Assembly: GCA_964276145.1 (NCBI GenBank)
Contig: CAXYDN010000003.1
Location: 62,001 to 126,000, forward strand
DNA: 64,000 nucleotides
Direction: 5' to 3'
DNA from: SCGC-AAA076-P13 sp964276145
Lineage (GTDB): Bacteria; Pseudomonadota; Gammaproteobacteria; Magnimaribacterales; D2472
The notes beneath the pieces were generated by a model. It searched no databases. It was given only the letters and a program-made list of their open reading frames with translations, and was not told the DNA's origin. This document shows positions 44,021 through 52,602 of this stretch, one piece after another. Position 1 is the stretch's first letter. Every line of letters starts with the position of its first letter. A program made the translations under genes and the position numbers.

Positions 44021-45036
44021 AAGTATATGAAGTTGGTGGGGCTGTCAGAGATGCCCTTCTTGATAAAAAAGCAAAGGACAGAGACTGGGTGGTTGTTGGA
44101 TCCTCTCCTGAAGAAATGGTATCAAAGGGGTTTAAACCGATTGGTAAAGACTTTCCTGTATTTTTGCACCCTACTAGCAATGAAGAATATGCTCTTGCCA
44201 GAACTGAAAAGAAAACAGGTCATGGCTATCACGGTTTTAATTTTTATTTTGGCAAAGAAGTAACGCTTGAAGAAGACCTTTCAAGAAGAGATTTAACCAT
44301 CAATGCTATTGCTAAAGATGAAGATGGTAATCTTATTGATCCTTATGGCGGTATTAATGATATTAAAAAAAATATCTTTAGACATGTTTCAAATGCATTT
44401 TCAGAGGATCCGTTAAGAGCTATAAGATTGGCTAGATTTCATACCTATGAGCATTTGAATAAATTCTCAATTGCTGAAGAAACAAAAAAACTACTTGAAA
44501 TAATTGTTGAATCTCAAGAAATTAAAAATCTTTCTCCTGATAGGGTCTGGACAGAAACCGAAAGAGCATTATCATCATCGAATCCTAATATTTATTTTGA
44601 GGTTTTATTAAAATTTAAACTGCATCTACCCTATTTTGAAGCACTGAATGTACCTGTATGTAATTCTTCATTAGAAAATCAAATCAAATGGTCAGAACTT
44701 CAAATTAATAATAAATTTTTACTCGGTGATCAACTTCCAGTTCCAAATTCATACAAAAATGCTGCATATGTCTTAGAAATGCTTTTAAAAATTAATAATA
44801 ATCAAAATAGGGATTATTTGATTACTGCATTGCCTAAAATTAATCTTGAAAGAAATGATAAATTAATTAAGAAGCTTTTAATTTTGCCTCAACTTAAATA
44901 TTCAAAAGATTTAATCTTAAAACTATTACTAAATACTAATGAAAAGGATTTTTCAGTACTATCTAATATTTCAAAAGAGAAAATCAGCGAAGAAAAGATT
45001 AAACTATATACACAAATCATTGATGACTGTTTATGA
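44017..45036 (+). CDS. cca: CCA tRNA nucleotidyltransferase, short form without HD domain
   Basis: A 339-residue tRNA nucleotidyltransferase that adds or repairs the 3' CCA. YEVGGAVRDALLDKKAKDRDW holds the GGxVRD and DxD motifs (split here as VGGAVRDALL and KDRDWVVV). SRRDLTINAIA and GINDIKKNIFRHV follow, and EDPLRAIRLARF is the nucleotide-specific helix. The C terminus lacks the HD phosphohydrolase domain of the 410-residue enteric enzyme. It overlaps apaH and the folM-like gene by 4 bp each. Confidence 0.93.
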   Translation: MKVYEVGGAVRDALLDKKAKDRDWVVVGSSPEEMVSKGFKPIGKDFPVFLHPTSNEEYALARTEKKTGHGYHGFNFYFGKEVTLEEDLSRRDLTINAIAKDEDGNLIDPYGGINDIKKNIFRHVSNAFSEDPLRAIRLARFHTYEHLNKFSIAEETKKLLEIIVESQEIKNLSPDRVWTETERALSSSNPNIYFEVLLKFKLHLPYFEALNVPVCNSSLENQIKWSELQINNKFLLGDQLPVPNSYKNAAYVLEMLLKINNNQNRDYLITALPKINLERNDKLIKKLLILPQLKYSKDLILKLLLNTNEKDFSVLSNISKEKISEEKIKLYTQIIDDCL

Positions 45037-45761
45037 ATAAAACTATATTAATTACAGGGGCTGCGAAAAGAATTGGTAAAGAGATAGCTTTAACTTATTG
45101 TGATATGGGTTGGAATATTATCATTCATTATAACTCTTCAAAAAATGATGCTGAAAAATTAGCTAACGAGATTAATTCAAAGAATCCTGAAAGTGCAAAA
45201 ATTATTCAAGCAAACTTAGATATTTCTAGTGATGTTCAAAAATTAATAAATGAATCTAGAGATTGTTTTGAATCAATAGATGTCATTGTCAATAATGCCT
45301 CAACTTTTTATCCTACTACTTTAGATGAAATATCAGATGAACATTGGGAAAAGCTTGTAGGTAGCAATTTAAAAGGTCCATTATTTTTAATACAGGGACT
45401 TAGCGATAAATTAAAAGAATCAAAGGGATCGATAATTAATATTACTGATACAAATTTAAGCAAAGGAGTTGCGAATTTTTCTATATACGCTGCTGCTAAA
45501 GGTGGGCTAGAATCTATAACTAAGGTTCTGGCTAGGGAGTTGGCCCCAGAAGTTAATGTTAATGCAATTGCACCTGGTGCAATGCTTGAGCCACCCGATG
45601 TAACCTGGACTGAAGAACAAAAAGAAAAAGTTATATCTAATATACCGCTTAAGAGAATGGGTAATGAAAAAGATATTGCTAACGCTGTTAAGTTTGTTGC
45701 TAGCTCTAAATATATGACCGGACAAATAATTAAAGTTGATGGGGGAAGATCATTGTCATGA
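45033..45761 (+). CDS. Pteridine reductase-like SDR (FolM-like)
   Basis: A 242-residue short-chain dehydrogenase. TGAAKRIGKEIALTYCDMGW is the cofactor loop in the TGxxxRIG form typical of pteridine and dihydromonapterin reductases. VNNASTFYPTT is the NNAS motif, and IYAAAKGGLE gives the YxxxK pair. The end has VKFVASSKYMTGQIIKVDGGRSL. The TGAAKRIG and NNASxFYPT combination points to FolM or PTR1-type enzymes, and folK/folB are about 1 kb away on the other strand. Confidence 0.82.
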   Translation: MNKTILITGAAKRIGKEIALTYCDMGWNIIIHYNSSKNDAEKLANEINSKNPESAKIIQANLDISSDVQKLINESRDCFESIDVIVNNASTFYPTTLDEISDEHWEKLVGSNLKGPLFLIQGLSDKLKESKGSIINITDTNLSKGVANFSIYAAAKGGLESITKVLARELAPEVNVNAIAPGAMLEPPDVTWTEEQKEKVISNIPLKRMGNEKDIANAVKFVASSKYMTGQIIKVDGGRSLS

Positions 45762-46819
45762 CAAACGATGCTCAAAAATATGAAAAAATATTTTCTGGAA
45801 CAAAAGAAGTTGCAGAAAATTTAAAAATTGCTACTGCAAGTCTCCAGCCATGGATTGATGCTCATGTTCCTGATGCCGGCTCAATAAAATCAATAGAGCA
45901 ATTTAGAGGGGGTCAATCTAATCCTACGTATAAAATTATTACAGATAATAAAAATCTTGTCTTAAGAAGAAAGCCACCCGGTAAATTATTACCTTCTGCA
46001 CATGCTGTCGACAGAGAATATAAGGTTATTACTGCGCTATATGAAACTGATGTTCCTGTTCCTAAAACATATGGCTTATGCGAAGATGAAGAAGTTGCAG
46101 GCACAGCATTTTTTGTAATGGATTGCTTGGATGGTGATATTTATTGGGACCATATGCTGCCTTCCCTTTCAAAAGAACAAAGAATCAAAGTCTATCAAAA
46201 TAAGAATAAAACACTTGCTGCACTCCATAGCGTAGATTATAAAAAAGTTGGATTAGAGGACTATGGCAAACCTGGCAATTATGTTGCAAGACAAGTCTCA
46301 AGATGGTCTAAACAATATCTAGCATCTGAGACAGACAATATTGTAGAAATGAATAATCTTATAGAGTGGTTGCCAGAAAATATTCCTGATGATGATGAAA
46401 CCTCAATTGTTCATGGAGACTATCGCTTAGACAATATGATAATGAAAAACCAAGAAGTCATAGGTGTTCTTGATTGGGAACTTTCTACCTTAGGTCATCC
46501 AATCGCAGACTTTTGCTACCACTGTCTTACATGGAGAACAGAGCCGTTATTTTATGATCATGCAAAATTAAAAGAAATGGGTATTCCTAATGAAATGGAA
46601 TATCGCGACATGTACTCTGAAATTACTGGAAAAGATCTATCAGCTAATTGGGAGTTTTATATGGCTTTCAGCTTATTTAAAGTTGGCGCCATATGTCAGG
46701 GCATTCTTGGTAGGGTTAGAGACGGAACTGCATCAAGCAAGCATGCTGAAGACAGAGGAATGAAGGTGTATCCTCTATCAGAATTTGCTTGGTCGATAGT
46801 TGAAAATCACTTTAAATAG
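45758..46819 (+). CDS. Phosphotransferase family protein (APH fold, ACAD10/11-like)
   Basis: A 353-residue APH-fold kinase-like protein. FRGGQSNPTYKI and LVLRRKPPGKLLPSAHAVDREYKV form the nucleotide site in the form seen in the ACAD10/11 kinase domain. IVHGDYRLDNMI is the catalytic loop and VLDWELSTLGHPIADF is the metal motif. Human ACAD11-type kinases phosphorylate 4-hydroxy acyl-CoAs, so a lipid-catabolic role is a reasonable inference. It starts in the last 4 bp of the folM-like gene. Confidence 0.82.
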   Translation: MTNDAQKYEKIFSGTKEVAENLKIATASLQPWIDAHVPDAGSIKSIEQFRGGQSNPTYKIITDNKNLVLRRKPPGKLLPSAHAVDREYKVITALYETDVPVPKTYGLCEDEEVAGTAFFVMDCLDGDIYWDHMLPSLSKEQRIKVYQNKNKTLAALHSVDYKKVGLEDYGKPGNYVARQVSRWSKQYLASETDNIVEMNNLIEWLPENIPDDDETSIVHGDYRLDNMIMKNQEVIGVLDWELSTLGHPIADFCYHCLTWRTEPLFYDHAKLKEMGIPNEMEYRDMYSEITGKDLSANWEFYMAFSLFKVGAICQGILGRVRDGTASSKHAEDRGMKVYPLSEFAWSIVENHFK

Positions 46820-46834
46820 GCTAATTTTTAACAT

Positions 46835-47209
46835 CTAAAGTATTTCCTTTAAAGGCTCTGATACAAATGAGTATTTTTCAATTTCATCACTTTCAAAAAG
46901 TATCTCATCCTCATCAATCTGAAGAATTATATCTATATCTAGAGTTCTAGCACTAAATTTTGGTGCGTCTCTATTTCTACCAGATTCATCTTCTATTTCT
47001 TTTAAAATTTTGTTTAAATCATCAAAAGGTAAATCAACTTCACCTGAGACTACTAAATTTAAGAAATCATCACCTTCAAAGCCCTCGGCTTTAGTTTTAT
47101 GAATTGAAGAAAACTTTGGTTTATCTAATATCTTTTGTAATTTCTCAATGGCAAAAAGGATATTTGCCTCTGCATTAATATTACTTCCTAGCGATAAGAA
47201 ATATTGCAT
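46835..47209 (-). CDS. folK: 2-amino-4-hydroxy-6-hydroxymethyldihydropteridine pyrophosphokinase FolK (short)
   Basis: A 124-residue HPPK, shorter than the usual 155-165. YFLSLGSNINAEAN and FLNLVVSGEVDL are typical, then KEIEDESGRNRDAPKFSARTLD is followed by DIDIIL, which holds the ARTxDxDI metal site. The family segment PHPRLHERAFVL is replaced by a short ESDEIEKYSFVSEPL, so the last part is compact rather than cut. It shares 1 bp with folB. Confidence 0.85.
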   Translation of the reverse strand: MQYFLSLGSNINAEANILFAIEKLQKILDKPKFSSIHKTKAEGFEGDDFLNLVVSGEVDLPFDDLNKILKEIEDESGRNRDAPKFSARTLDIDIILQIDEDEILFESDEIEKYSFVSEPLKEIL

Positions 47210-47556
47210 TATCTATGAATAATTAGGCCGACATCTTTCGAGCCTCTTATAGCGCCTGGCTTTGATACCCTTAACTTTATTGATTCAACTCCGTATTCAT
47301 TTTTAACTAGAGAGGCTATGCCTTCAGCAAGAGTTTCTTGAAGTTGAAATGATGACTCTTCTACAAATTTTATTACGCCTTTTGCAATAGCTTTATAATC
47401 AACTGTATCTTCAATAGAATCTGTTGCAGCAGCTTTTTTGCAGTCAAATGGGAATTCTAAATCGATACTAACTTCCTGCTTAACCTTTCTTTCCCAATCA
47501 AATATTCCGATGATAGTTTTTACTCTAAGATCTTTTATATAAATAATATCTTTCAT
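47209..47556 (-). CDS. folB: Dihydroneopterin aldolase FolB
   Basis: A small folate enzyme of 115 residues when started at the ATG at 47556 (MKDIIYIKDL). It shows KTIIGIFDWERKVKQEV, VDYKAIAKGVIKFVEES (Tyr, Lys of the active-site), LQETLAEGIASLV and LRVSKPGAIRGSKDVGLII. The frame extends to an upstream ATG at 47580, but the ATG at 47556 overlaps the natural tsaD stop TGA (ATGA). That supports it as the start. It feeds FolK downstream. Confidence 0.94.
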   Translation of the reverse strand: MKDIIYIKDLRVKTIIGIFDWERKVKQEVSIDLEFPFDCKKAAATDSIEDTVDYKAIAKGVIKFVEESSFQLQETLAEGIASLVKNEYGVESIKLRVSKPGAIRGSKDVGLIIHR

Positions 47557-48559
47557 TTGTTTAACTCGCTTAGTGGCCACCTTGCCCTAACATAAGAGGC
47601 TTGAGACTTCAATCTTATCAGAAGATCTCAATGATCCCACAAAAGCAATCATTGCAGCATTGTCACCACAATATTTTAAGAGAAGGATAAAAAACTTTAA
47701 TTCCTAAAGAACTCTCTAATTCTTTAATAGCAGTTCTAAGAGCTTTGTTGGCGGCAACGCCTCCTGCAATTATGACCTCAGATCTTCCAGTGATCTCGAC
47801 CGCTTTCCTAATTTTCTTTGATAAAACTTCTATGACAGCTTGTTGAAAAGAAGCAGCTATATCTGCTTTTATTTGATCCGTTAAATTTTCAATATCTCTT
47901 ACTGCATATAAAACAGATGTTTTAAGACCGCTAAAACTCAAATCAAGATTGTCACTATGCATCATCGGCCTTGGAAAATCATAGGCCTTAGGATTTCCTT
48001 CAAGTGCTAATTTTTCTAGATGTGGTCCGCCTGGATATGGTAAATCTAATAATTTACCAACCTTATCAAATGCCTCTCCCACTGCATCGTCCTGCGATTG
48101 TCCAAGTATTTCGTAATCGCCTCTTTCCTTAACATCTACAATCATGCTATGCCCTCCACTTACTAATAAACAGATATAAGGTATCTTAATTTCTGGAAAT
48201 TCCATAACAGGGGACATTAAGTGTCCTTCAAGGTGATTAATGGGTATTAAAGGTATCTTTAAAGCAGTGGATAAGCCTTGAGCAAAGCTTTCACCAATTA
48301 GCAAAGCGCCCAATAATCCAGGACCAGATGTATATGCAATTTGATCAATAGATTTTATGTCTATGTCTTTAAGAGCCTCACTTAAGACATCTACTATTTT
48401 TACACAGTGATCTCGTGAAGCTAATTCAGGTACGACTCCTCCATACTCTGCATGCATTTTTATCTGGCTATATACTGACTCGCCAATAATTCCATGATTA
48501 GAATCATAAATTGCTATTGCAGTCTCATCACAAGATGTTTCAATTCCTAAAGTTTTCAT
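47553..48559 (-). CDS. tsaD: tRNA N6-adenosine threonylcarbamoyltransferase TsaD, with two apparent frameshifts
   Basis: TsaD makes t6A at ANN-decoding tRNAs with TsaB and TsaE. The uninterrupted frame runs from 48559 to a TGA at 47663 and gives 298 residues: ETSCDETAIAIYD, HAEYGGVVPELASRDH (His ligands), LVSGGHSMIV, AGGVAANKALR and the end VFYPSLK. The family needs about 335. The rest exists in other frames: YCGDNAAMIAFVG, with the last metal-binding Asp, needs one base to be skipped near 47672-47680 (a TTTT run). YVRARWPLSELNK, the conserved end, needs another skip between about 47595 and 47612. The natural TGA at 47553-47555 overlaps folB. I see sequencing error, recent damage or frameshifting as options. 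Confidence 0.88.
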
Positions 48560-48619
48560 AATTTTTTAATAAAATGTTTTGCAAAATTTCTAATTACAGC
48601 CTAAACTACGCGACTAATT

Positions 48620-48838
48620 ATGCCTTCAATTATAATAAAAGAAACAGAACATTTTGACATTGGTTTAAGAAAGTTCAAGCGTGCCTGCGAAAAAGCAGCA
48701 ATTGTCCCTGAAATCAGAGCAAGAGAGTTCTATGAGAAGCCAACAGAAAAAAGAAAGCGTTTAATGGCAGCTGCTGTTAAGCGTGCTAGAAAATCAAATA
48801 GGAAATTTTCTTTCCCAAGACAAAGATCTTTTAGATAA
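48620..48838 (+). CDS. rpsU: 30S ribosomal protein S21 RpsU
   Basis: A 72-residue basic protein with the S21 pattern: FDIGLRKFKRACEKA, then EIRAREFYEKPTEKRKRL and a tail AAVKRARKSNRKF. It binds 16S rRNA in the small subunit. It is divergent from tsaD with 60 bp between, the classical rpsU/tsaD arrangement, and is followed by yqeY. dnaG and rpoD, which normally follow, are over 28 kb away. Confidence 0.96.
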   Translation: MPSIIIKETEHFDIGLRKFKRACEKAAIVPEIRAREFYEKPTEKRKRLMAAAVKRARKSNRKFSFPRQRSFR

Positions 48839-48840
48839 CC

Positions 48841-49287
48841 TTGACCCTTCTTTCCGAAATTCAGTCTGATCTCAAGCAAGCAATGCTTGATAAAGATGAT
48901 ATGACTCGTGATACTCTGAGAATGTTTAAATCGGAGGTTCAAAAATTCGAGATAGATAGTCAAGAAACTGCAGACGATGCAAAAGCACTGCAAATCATCA
49001 ATAAAATGATCAAGCAACGAAAAGATTCTATTGCTCAGTTTACAGAAGGTGGAAGAGCTGACCTTGCGGACAAAGAAGAGTTAGAAGTTACTATTCTTTC
49101 TAAATATAAACCCCAGCAACTAAATGAATCTGAAATATCAGAAAAAGTTCAGTCAGCTATATCTGAGTCTGGAGCATCTACCATGCAAGATATTGGCAAA
49201 GTAATGGGTATTCTTAAAAGCTCAATTCCAGCAGGAACTGCTGATATGGGCATTGTAAGCAAAATTGTTAAAGATCAATTAAGTTAA
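48841..49287 (+). CDS. GatB/YqeY domain protein
   Basis: A 148-residue helical protein of the YqeY family, related to the tRNA-binding domain of GatB. The start (TTG at 48841) gives TLLSEIQSDLKQAMLDKDD, typical of the family. IINKMIKQRKDSIAQFTEGGR and LADKEELEVTILSKYKPQQL lead to the C-terminal VMGILKSSIPAGTADMGIVS. The cellular function is not well established. It follows rpsU by 2 bp, as in many proteobacteria. Confidence 0.9.
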   Translation: MTLLSEIQSDLKQAMLDKDDMTRDTLRMFKSEVQKFEIDSQETADDAKALQIINKMIKQRKDSIAQFTEGGRADLADKEELEVTILSKYKPQQLNESEISEKVQSAISESGASTMQDIGKVMGILKSSIPAGTADMGIVSKIVKDQLS

Positions 49288-49322
49288 CTAATACTGGATC
49301 AGCGCATCCATAGGATCAAATT

Positions 49323-50027
49323 ATGGAAAGAAGCAACAATAGAAAACCCAACGAACTTCGAGAACTTACAATTGAACCAAATGTAAATATTCATGCTGAA
49401 GGGTCAGTATTAGTATCTTTTGGCAATACTAAAGTTATTTGTACTGCAACTATCGATACAAATGTTCCAAGATGGATGAGAGGGAGTGATGAAGGCTGGG
49501 TAACTGCTGAGTACGGTATGCTTCCAAGATCTACAAATGAAAGGATGGGCAGAGAAGCAGCTAGAGGAAAACAAAGCGGCAGAACACAAGAAATTCAAAG
49601 GTTAATAGGAAGATCACTAAGACAAGCCGTTAATTTAAAATATATCAAAGGTAAAACTATTAATATTGATTGTGATGTGATTCAAGCTGACGGGGGGACA
49701 AGAACTGCATCTATAACTGGGGGTTGTGTTGCCCTATTTCTAGCCTTAAAGAATCATCATGATGATCACAGAGCTATTAAGACGCATGTCGCTGCTGTTT
49801 CACTTGGAATACTAGATGATCAGGTGATACTTGATCTAGATTACAATGAAGATAGTAGTGCTGAAACTGATCTTAATTTAGTGATGACTGATTCTTTGGA
49901 GCTAATTGAAATTCAAGGAACCGGTGAAGAAGCTCCTTTTTCCAAAGAACAACTAAATGAAATGATTGAGGTTGGAAGTTCAGCTATTGCTGATATTATT
50001 GAAAAACAAAAAGCCTGTTTAAAATAA
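49323..50027 (+). CDS. rph: Ribonuclease PH
   Basis: A 234-residue phosphorolytic 3'-5' exonuclease that trims tRNA 3' ends. RKPNELRELTIEPNVN, EGSVLVSFGNTKVICTATI, GRTQEIQRLIGRSLRQAV and DCDVIQADGGTRTASITGG are the core motifs, with the phosphate-binding arginines. Length is normal. It ends on the base before the pyrE GTG. Confidence 0.96.
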   Translation: MERSNNRKPNELRELTIEPNVNIHAEGSVLVSFGNTKVICTATIDTNVPRWMRGSDEGWVTAEYGMLPRSTNERMGREAARGKQSGRTQEIQRLIGRSLRQAVNLKYIKGKTINIDCDVIQADGGTRTASITGGCVALFLALKNHHDDHRAIKTHVAAVSLGILDDQVILDLDYNEDSSAETDLNLVMTDSLELIEIQGTGEEAPFSKEQLNEMIEVGSSAIADIIEKQKACLK

Positions 50028-50666
50028 GTGAAAGACTATCAAAAACAATTTCTTGAATTAGCTCTCGATGCTAAAGTACTAGAATTTGGTGACTTTACAT
50101 TAAAGTCAGGTAGAAAAAGCCCTTATTTTTTCAATGCATCAAAGATGCTTAATGGTGGATATCTTCATCATTTGGCAGAATGCTATCGGGAAGCAATTAT
50201 AGATTCCAATATTACTTTTGATTGTATATATGGGCCTGCATATAAAGGAATATTCTTAGGATCTATTGTATCCATGATACTGAGTAAAGATGGAGGAGAA
50301 TATCCGCTATCCTTTAATAGAAAAGAAGTTAAAGATCATGGCGAAGGTGGAACAATAATTGGCAATAATCCTTCTGGAGATGTATTGATCATTGATGATG
50401 TGATATCTGCAGGCACAGCTGCAAAAGAATCGATTGAGACAATAAAGGAACTTGGAGCAAACCCAAAGATAATGCTCGTAGGTCTTGATAGACAAGAAAA
50501 AGGTAAGGGTGACCTGTCTGCCAAAAGAGAGCTAGAAACAGCATTTGAAATGCAAGTAGTATCAATTATTAATTTAGATACCTTGATATCCTACTCTCAA
50601 GATAATGCGGAATATAAAAAGCATTTAGAGAGGCTAATCTCTTACAGGGATGAATGGGGAGCTTAG
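50028..50666 (+). CDS. pyrE: Orotate phosphoribosyltransferase PyrE
   Basis: A 212-residue enzyme of pyrimidine synthesis. FTLKSGRKSPYFFNASKML, the segment GPAYKGIFLGSIV, SFNRKEVKDHGEGG and the PRPP loop VLIIDDVISAGTAAKES are diagnostic. The start is GTG at 50028, directly after the rph stop. rph-pyrE is a well-known pair. It ends on the base before the ribE ATG. Confidence 0.97.
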   Translation: MKDYQKQFLELALDAKVLEFGDFTLKSGRKSPYFFNASKMLNGGYLHHLAECYREAIIDSNITFDCIYGPAYKGIFLGSIVSMILSKDGGEYPLSFNRKEVKDHGEGGTIIGNNPSGDVLIIDDVISAGTAAKESIETIKELGANPKIMLVGLDRQEKGKGDLSAKRELETAFEMQVVSIINLDTLISYSQDNAEYKKHLERLISYRDEWGA

Positions 50667-51278
50667 ATGTTTTCAGGAATAGTTTCACACAAAGCAAAAG
50701 TTCTTAAAGTTAAATTTCATAATGACTATATGAGTCTTAAAATATATGCTCCTAAAAACTTTGTCAAAGGCCTTAAAAAAGGTGCAAGCGTATCAGTTAA
50801 CGGAGTTTGCTTAACATCAAAAGATACAGGTAAAAGTGGCCTAAGTTTTGATGTTATTCAGGAGACCCTAGATAGAACTAATCTTGGGCAGATTTCAAAA
50901 GGTGACATGGTAAACCTTGAGAGATCTATAAAAGCATCCTCAGAAATAGGTGGTCATTTAATGTCTGGTCATATTCACTTTACTGCAAAAATCAATAAAA
51001 TTATTGAGAAAGATAATACAAAAGATATGACAATCAACATATCAAAAAACTATTCTGAATATGTTATGGAAAAAGGTTATATAGGTATAAATGGATGTAG
51101 CCTAACCGTAGGTAAAGTAAATAAAAGTAATTTTAAAATTCATTTGATTCCAGAAACTTTAAAGGTTTCTAATTTAAGTAATCTAAATAAGTTAGATACA
51201 GTCAATATTGAAATTGATCAGAATACTATTGCTATTGTTGATACTGTAAAAAGAACTTTAGCTGCTAAGAAATCTTGA
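50667..51278 (+). CDS. ribE: Riboflavin synthase alpha subunit RibE
   Basis: A 203-residue lumazine-dismutating enzyme with two internally repeated barrels. The start FSGIVSHKAKVLKV, VSVNGVCLTSKD in the first half, and GYIGINGCSLTVGKVN in the second half show the repeat, and GGHLMSGHIHFTAKI is the other conserved segment. Its last 21 bp overlap the convergent pyrB gene. No FMN riboswitch precedes it because pyrE abuts it. Confidence 0.93.
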   Translation: MFSGIVSHKAKVLKVKFHNDYMSLKIYAPKNFVKGLKKGASVSVNGVCLTSKDTGKSGLSFDVIQETLDRTNLGQISKGDMVNLERSIKASSEIGGHLMSGHIHFTAKINKIIEKDNTKDMTINISKNYSEYVMEKGYIGINGCSLTVGKVNKSNFKIHLIPETLKVSNLSNLNKLDTVNIEIDQNTIAIVDTVKRTLAAKKS

Positions 51279-52163
51279 TAGTACTGCCATTCTGATAGCA
51301 ACTCCATTTGAAATCTGAGTGCGAATTACTGACTGGTCACACTGATATACACTTTCAGAAATTTCAATATAATTTACAGGGCCAGGATGCATAACAATTG
51401 CATCCCCTTTGGCTTGCTCTAGCCTTTCAGATGTTAATTCATAAGCTTGTTTATATTCTTCAAGGTCAAGGTTTAACGTCTCCTCAAACCTTTCATATTG
51501 TATTCTGAGCGTCATTATTACATCAGCATCATGTAATGCCACATCTAAGTCTGGCTCAAATCTCCCCAAGACAGGATTGATATACTTTGTTGACATACTT
51601 GGATGGCCGCAAAAAGTTAGAGAGTTAAATGAGAAGTTTGATATCCCCTCAACGAACGAAGATGTCACTCTTGAATGATCTAAATCACCAACTATCACAA
51701 TATTAAGGTCGTCTATAGAACCTTTATTTTCAATAATTGTCATCAAATCTATCAATGCTTGAGTTGGATGAGATATAGAGCCTTCTCCGCCATTAATAAA
51801 TACCATCTCAGGTAAATATTCTGATAAGTCTCTAATGACTGATTCAGGATGCCTTAAAACGCATAGATCAACCCCCATTAAGCTTAGAGCATCAACTGTC
51901 TCATATATTGATTCGCCCTTCTCAACAGATGAATTAGAAATATCAAAACCAATCACAGAACAACCAAGGTTCTTTGCAGCAATCTCAAATGAAGATTTAG
52001 TTCTAGTGCTTGGTTCACAAAAGACGTTTGCAACAGTTTTATCCGGAAATAAATTTTCTTTTCTAAAAGAACCATCTTCAAGTTTAAAATTTTTAGCAAA
52101 TTCAATTAGTTCAAGAATTTCTTTTTTTGAAAGATCGTTTAATGATAGGAGGTTTCTATTCAT
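51258..52163 (-). CDS. pyrB: Aspartate carbamoyltransferase PyrB
   Basis: A catalytic chain of about 301 residues when started at the ATG at 52163. FCEPSTRTKSSFEIAAKNLG is the carbamoyl phosphate loop, INGGEGSISHPTQALIDLMT the second site, and VIVGDLDHSRVTSSF and VMHPGPVNYIEI complete it. The pyrI and pyrC genes are not adjacent. The open frame continues to 52181 inside ridA, but the ATG at 52163 (MNRNLLS) overlaps ridA by only 8 bp and fits better. Confidence 0.95.
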   Translation of the reverse strand: MNRNLLSLNDLSKKEILELIEFAKNFKLEDGSFRKENLFPDKTVANVFCEPSTRTKSSFEIAAKNLGCSVIGFDISNSSVEKGESIYETVDALSLMGVDLCVLRHPESVIRDLSEYLPEMVFINGGEGSISHPTQALIDLMTIIENKGSIDDLNIVIVGDLDHSRVTSSFVEGISNFSFNSLTFCGHPSMSTKYINPVLGRFEPDLDVALHDADVIMTLRIQYERFEETLNLDLEEYKQAYELTSERLEQAKGDAIVMHPGPVNYIEISESVYQCDQSVIRTQISNGVAIRMAVLSRFLSS

Positions 52164-52542
52164 GATTGATAAGAATTGCATCCATCTCTACATTAACACC
52201 AAGGGGTAAAGCAGAGACCTCTACTGTAGCTCTAGCAGGATAGGGTTCAACAAAATGCCTTTGCATTGCTTCATTAACAATTGAGAAATCATTCATATTG
52301 GTTATATAAATTGTTAGCTTAACAATGTCTGATAGGGATGCATTAGCTTCTTTACATATAGCTGTTAAATTTTGAAGAACTTGTTCAGCCTGATCTTCAA
52401 TCGAAGAATTCATTAAATCCCCTGTTTTTGGATTAATGGCAACTTGGCCTGATATAAATGTGAAGCCTCCAGCTTTTACTGCTTGAGAGTATGGGCCAAT
52501 AGCCTTTGGTGCATCCTCAGTAAAAATGATTTCTTTTGTCAT
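52156..52542 (-). CDS. ridA: Reactive intermediate deaminase RidA
   Basis: A 128-residue RidA/YjgF protein that hydrolyses reactive enamines and imines from PLP enzymes. APKAIGPYSQAVKAGGFTF, ISGQVAINPKTG and EPYPARATVEVSALPLGVNVEM are standard, with the Arg that binds the substrate carboxylate. RidA next to spoT or pyrB is common in gammaproteobacteria. It overlaps pyrB by 8 bp. Confidence 0.95.
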   Translation of the reverse strand: MTKEIIFTEDAPKAIGPYSQAVKAGGFTFISGQVAINPKTGDLMNSSIEDQAEQVLQNLTAICKEANASLSDIVKLTIYITNMNDFSIVNEAMQRHFVEPYPARATVEVSALPLGVNVEMDAILINHE

Positions 52543-52577
52543 TAAGTTATCTGCCTATGGTTTATGAAATGCATTGT

Positions 52578-52599
52578 ACCTAAAATTAAATTTTTAGGT
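52578..52599 (-). terminator. A/T-rich hairpin after spoT
   Basis: ACCTAAAA at 52578-52585 and TTTTAGGT at 52592-52599 form a perfect 8 bp stem just past the spoT stop. It is A/T-rich and has no long T-tract, so it would be a weak terminator. Confidence 0.35.
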
Positions 52600-52602
52600 T
52601 TA

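Noticed and set aside
46835..47209. FolK broken by a frameshift
   Set aside because: The short frame keeps the metal motif and ends in an EPLKEIL segment that matches the normal C terminus, so it looks compact rather than truncated.
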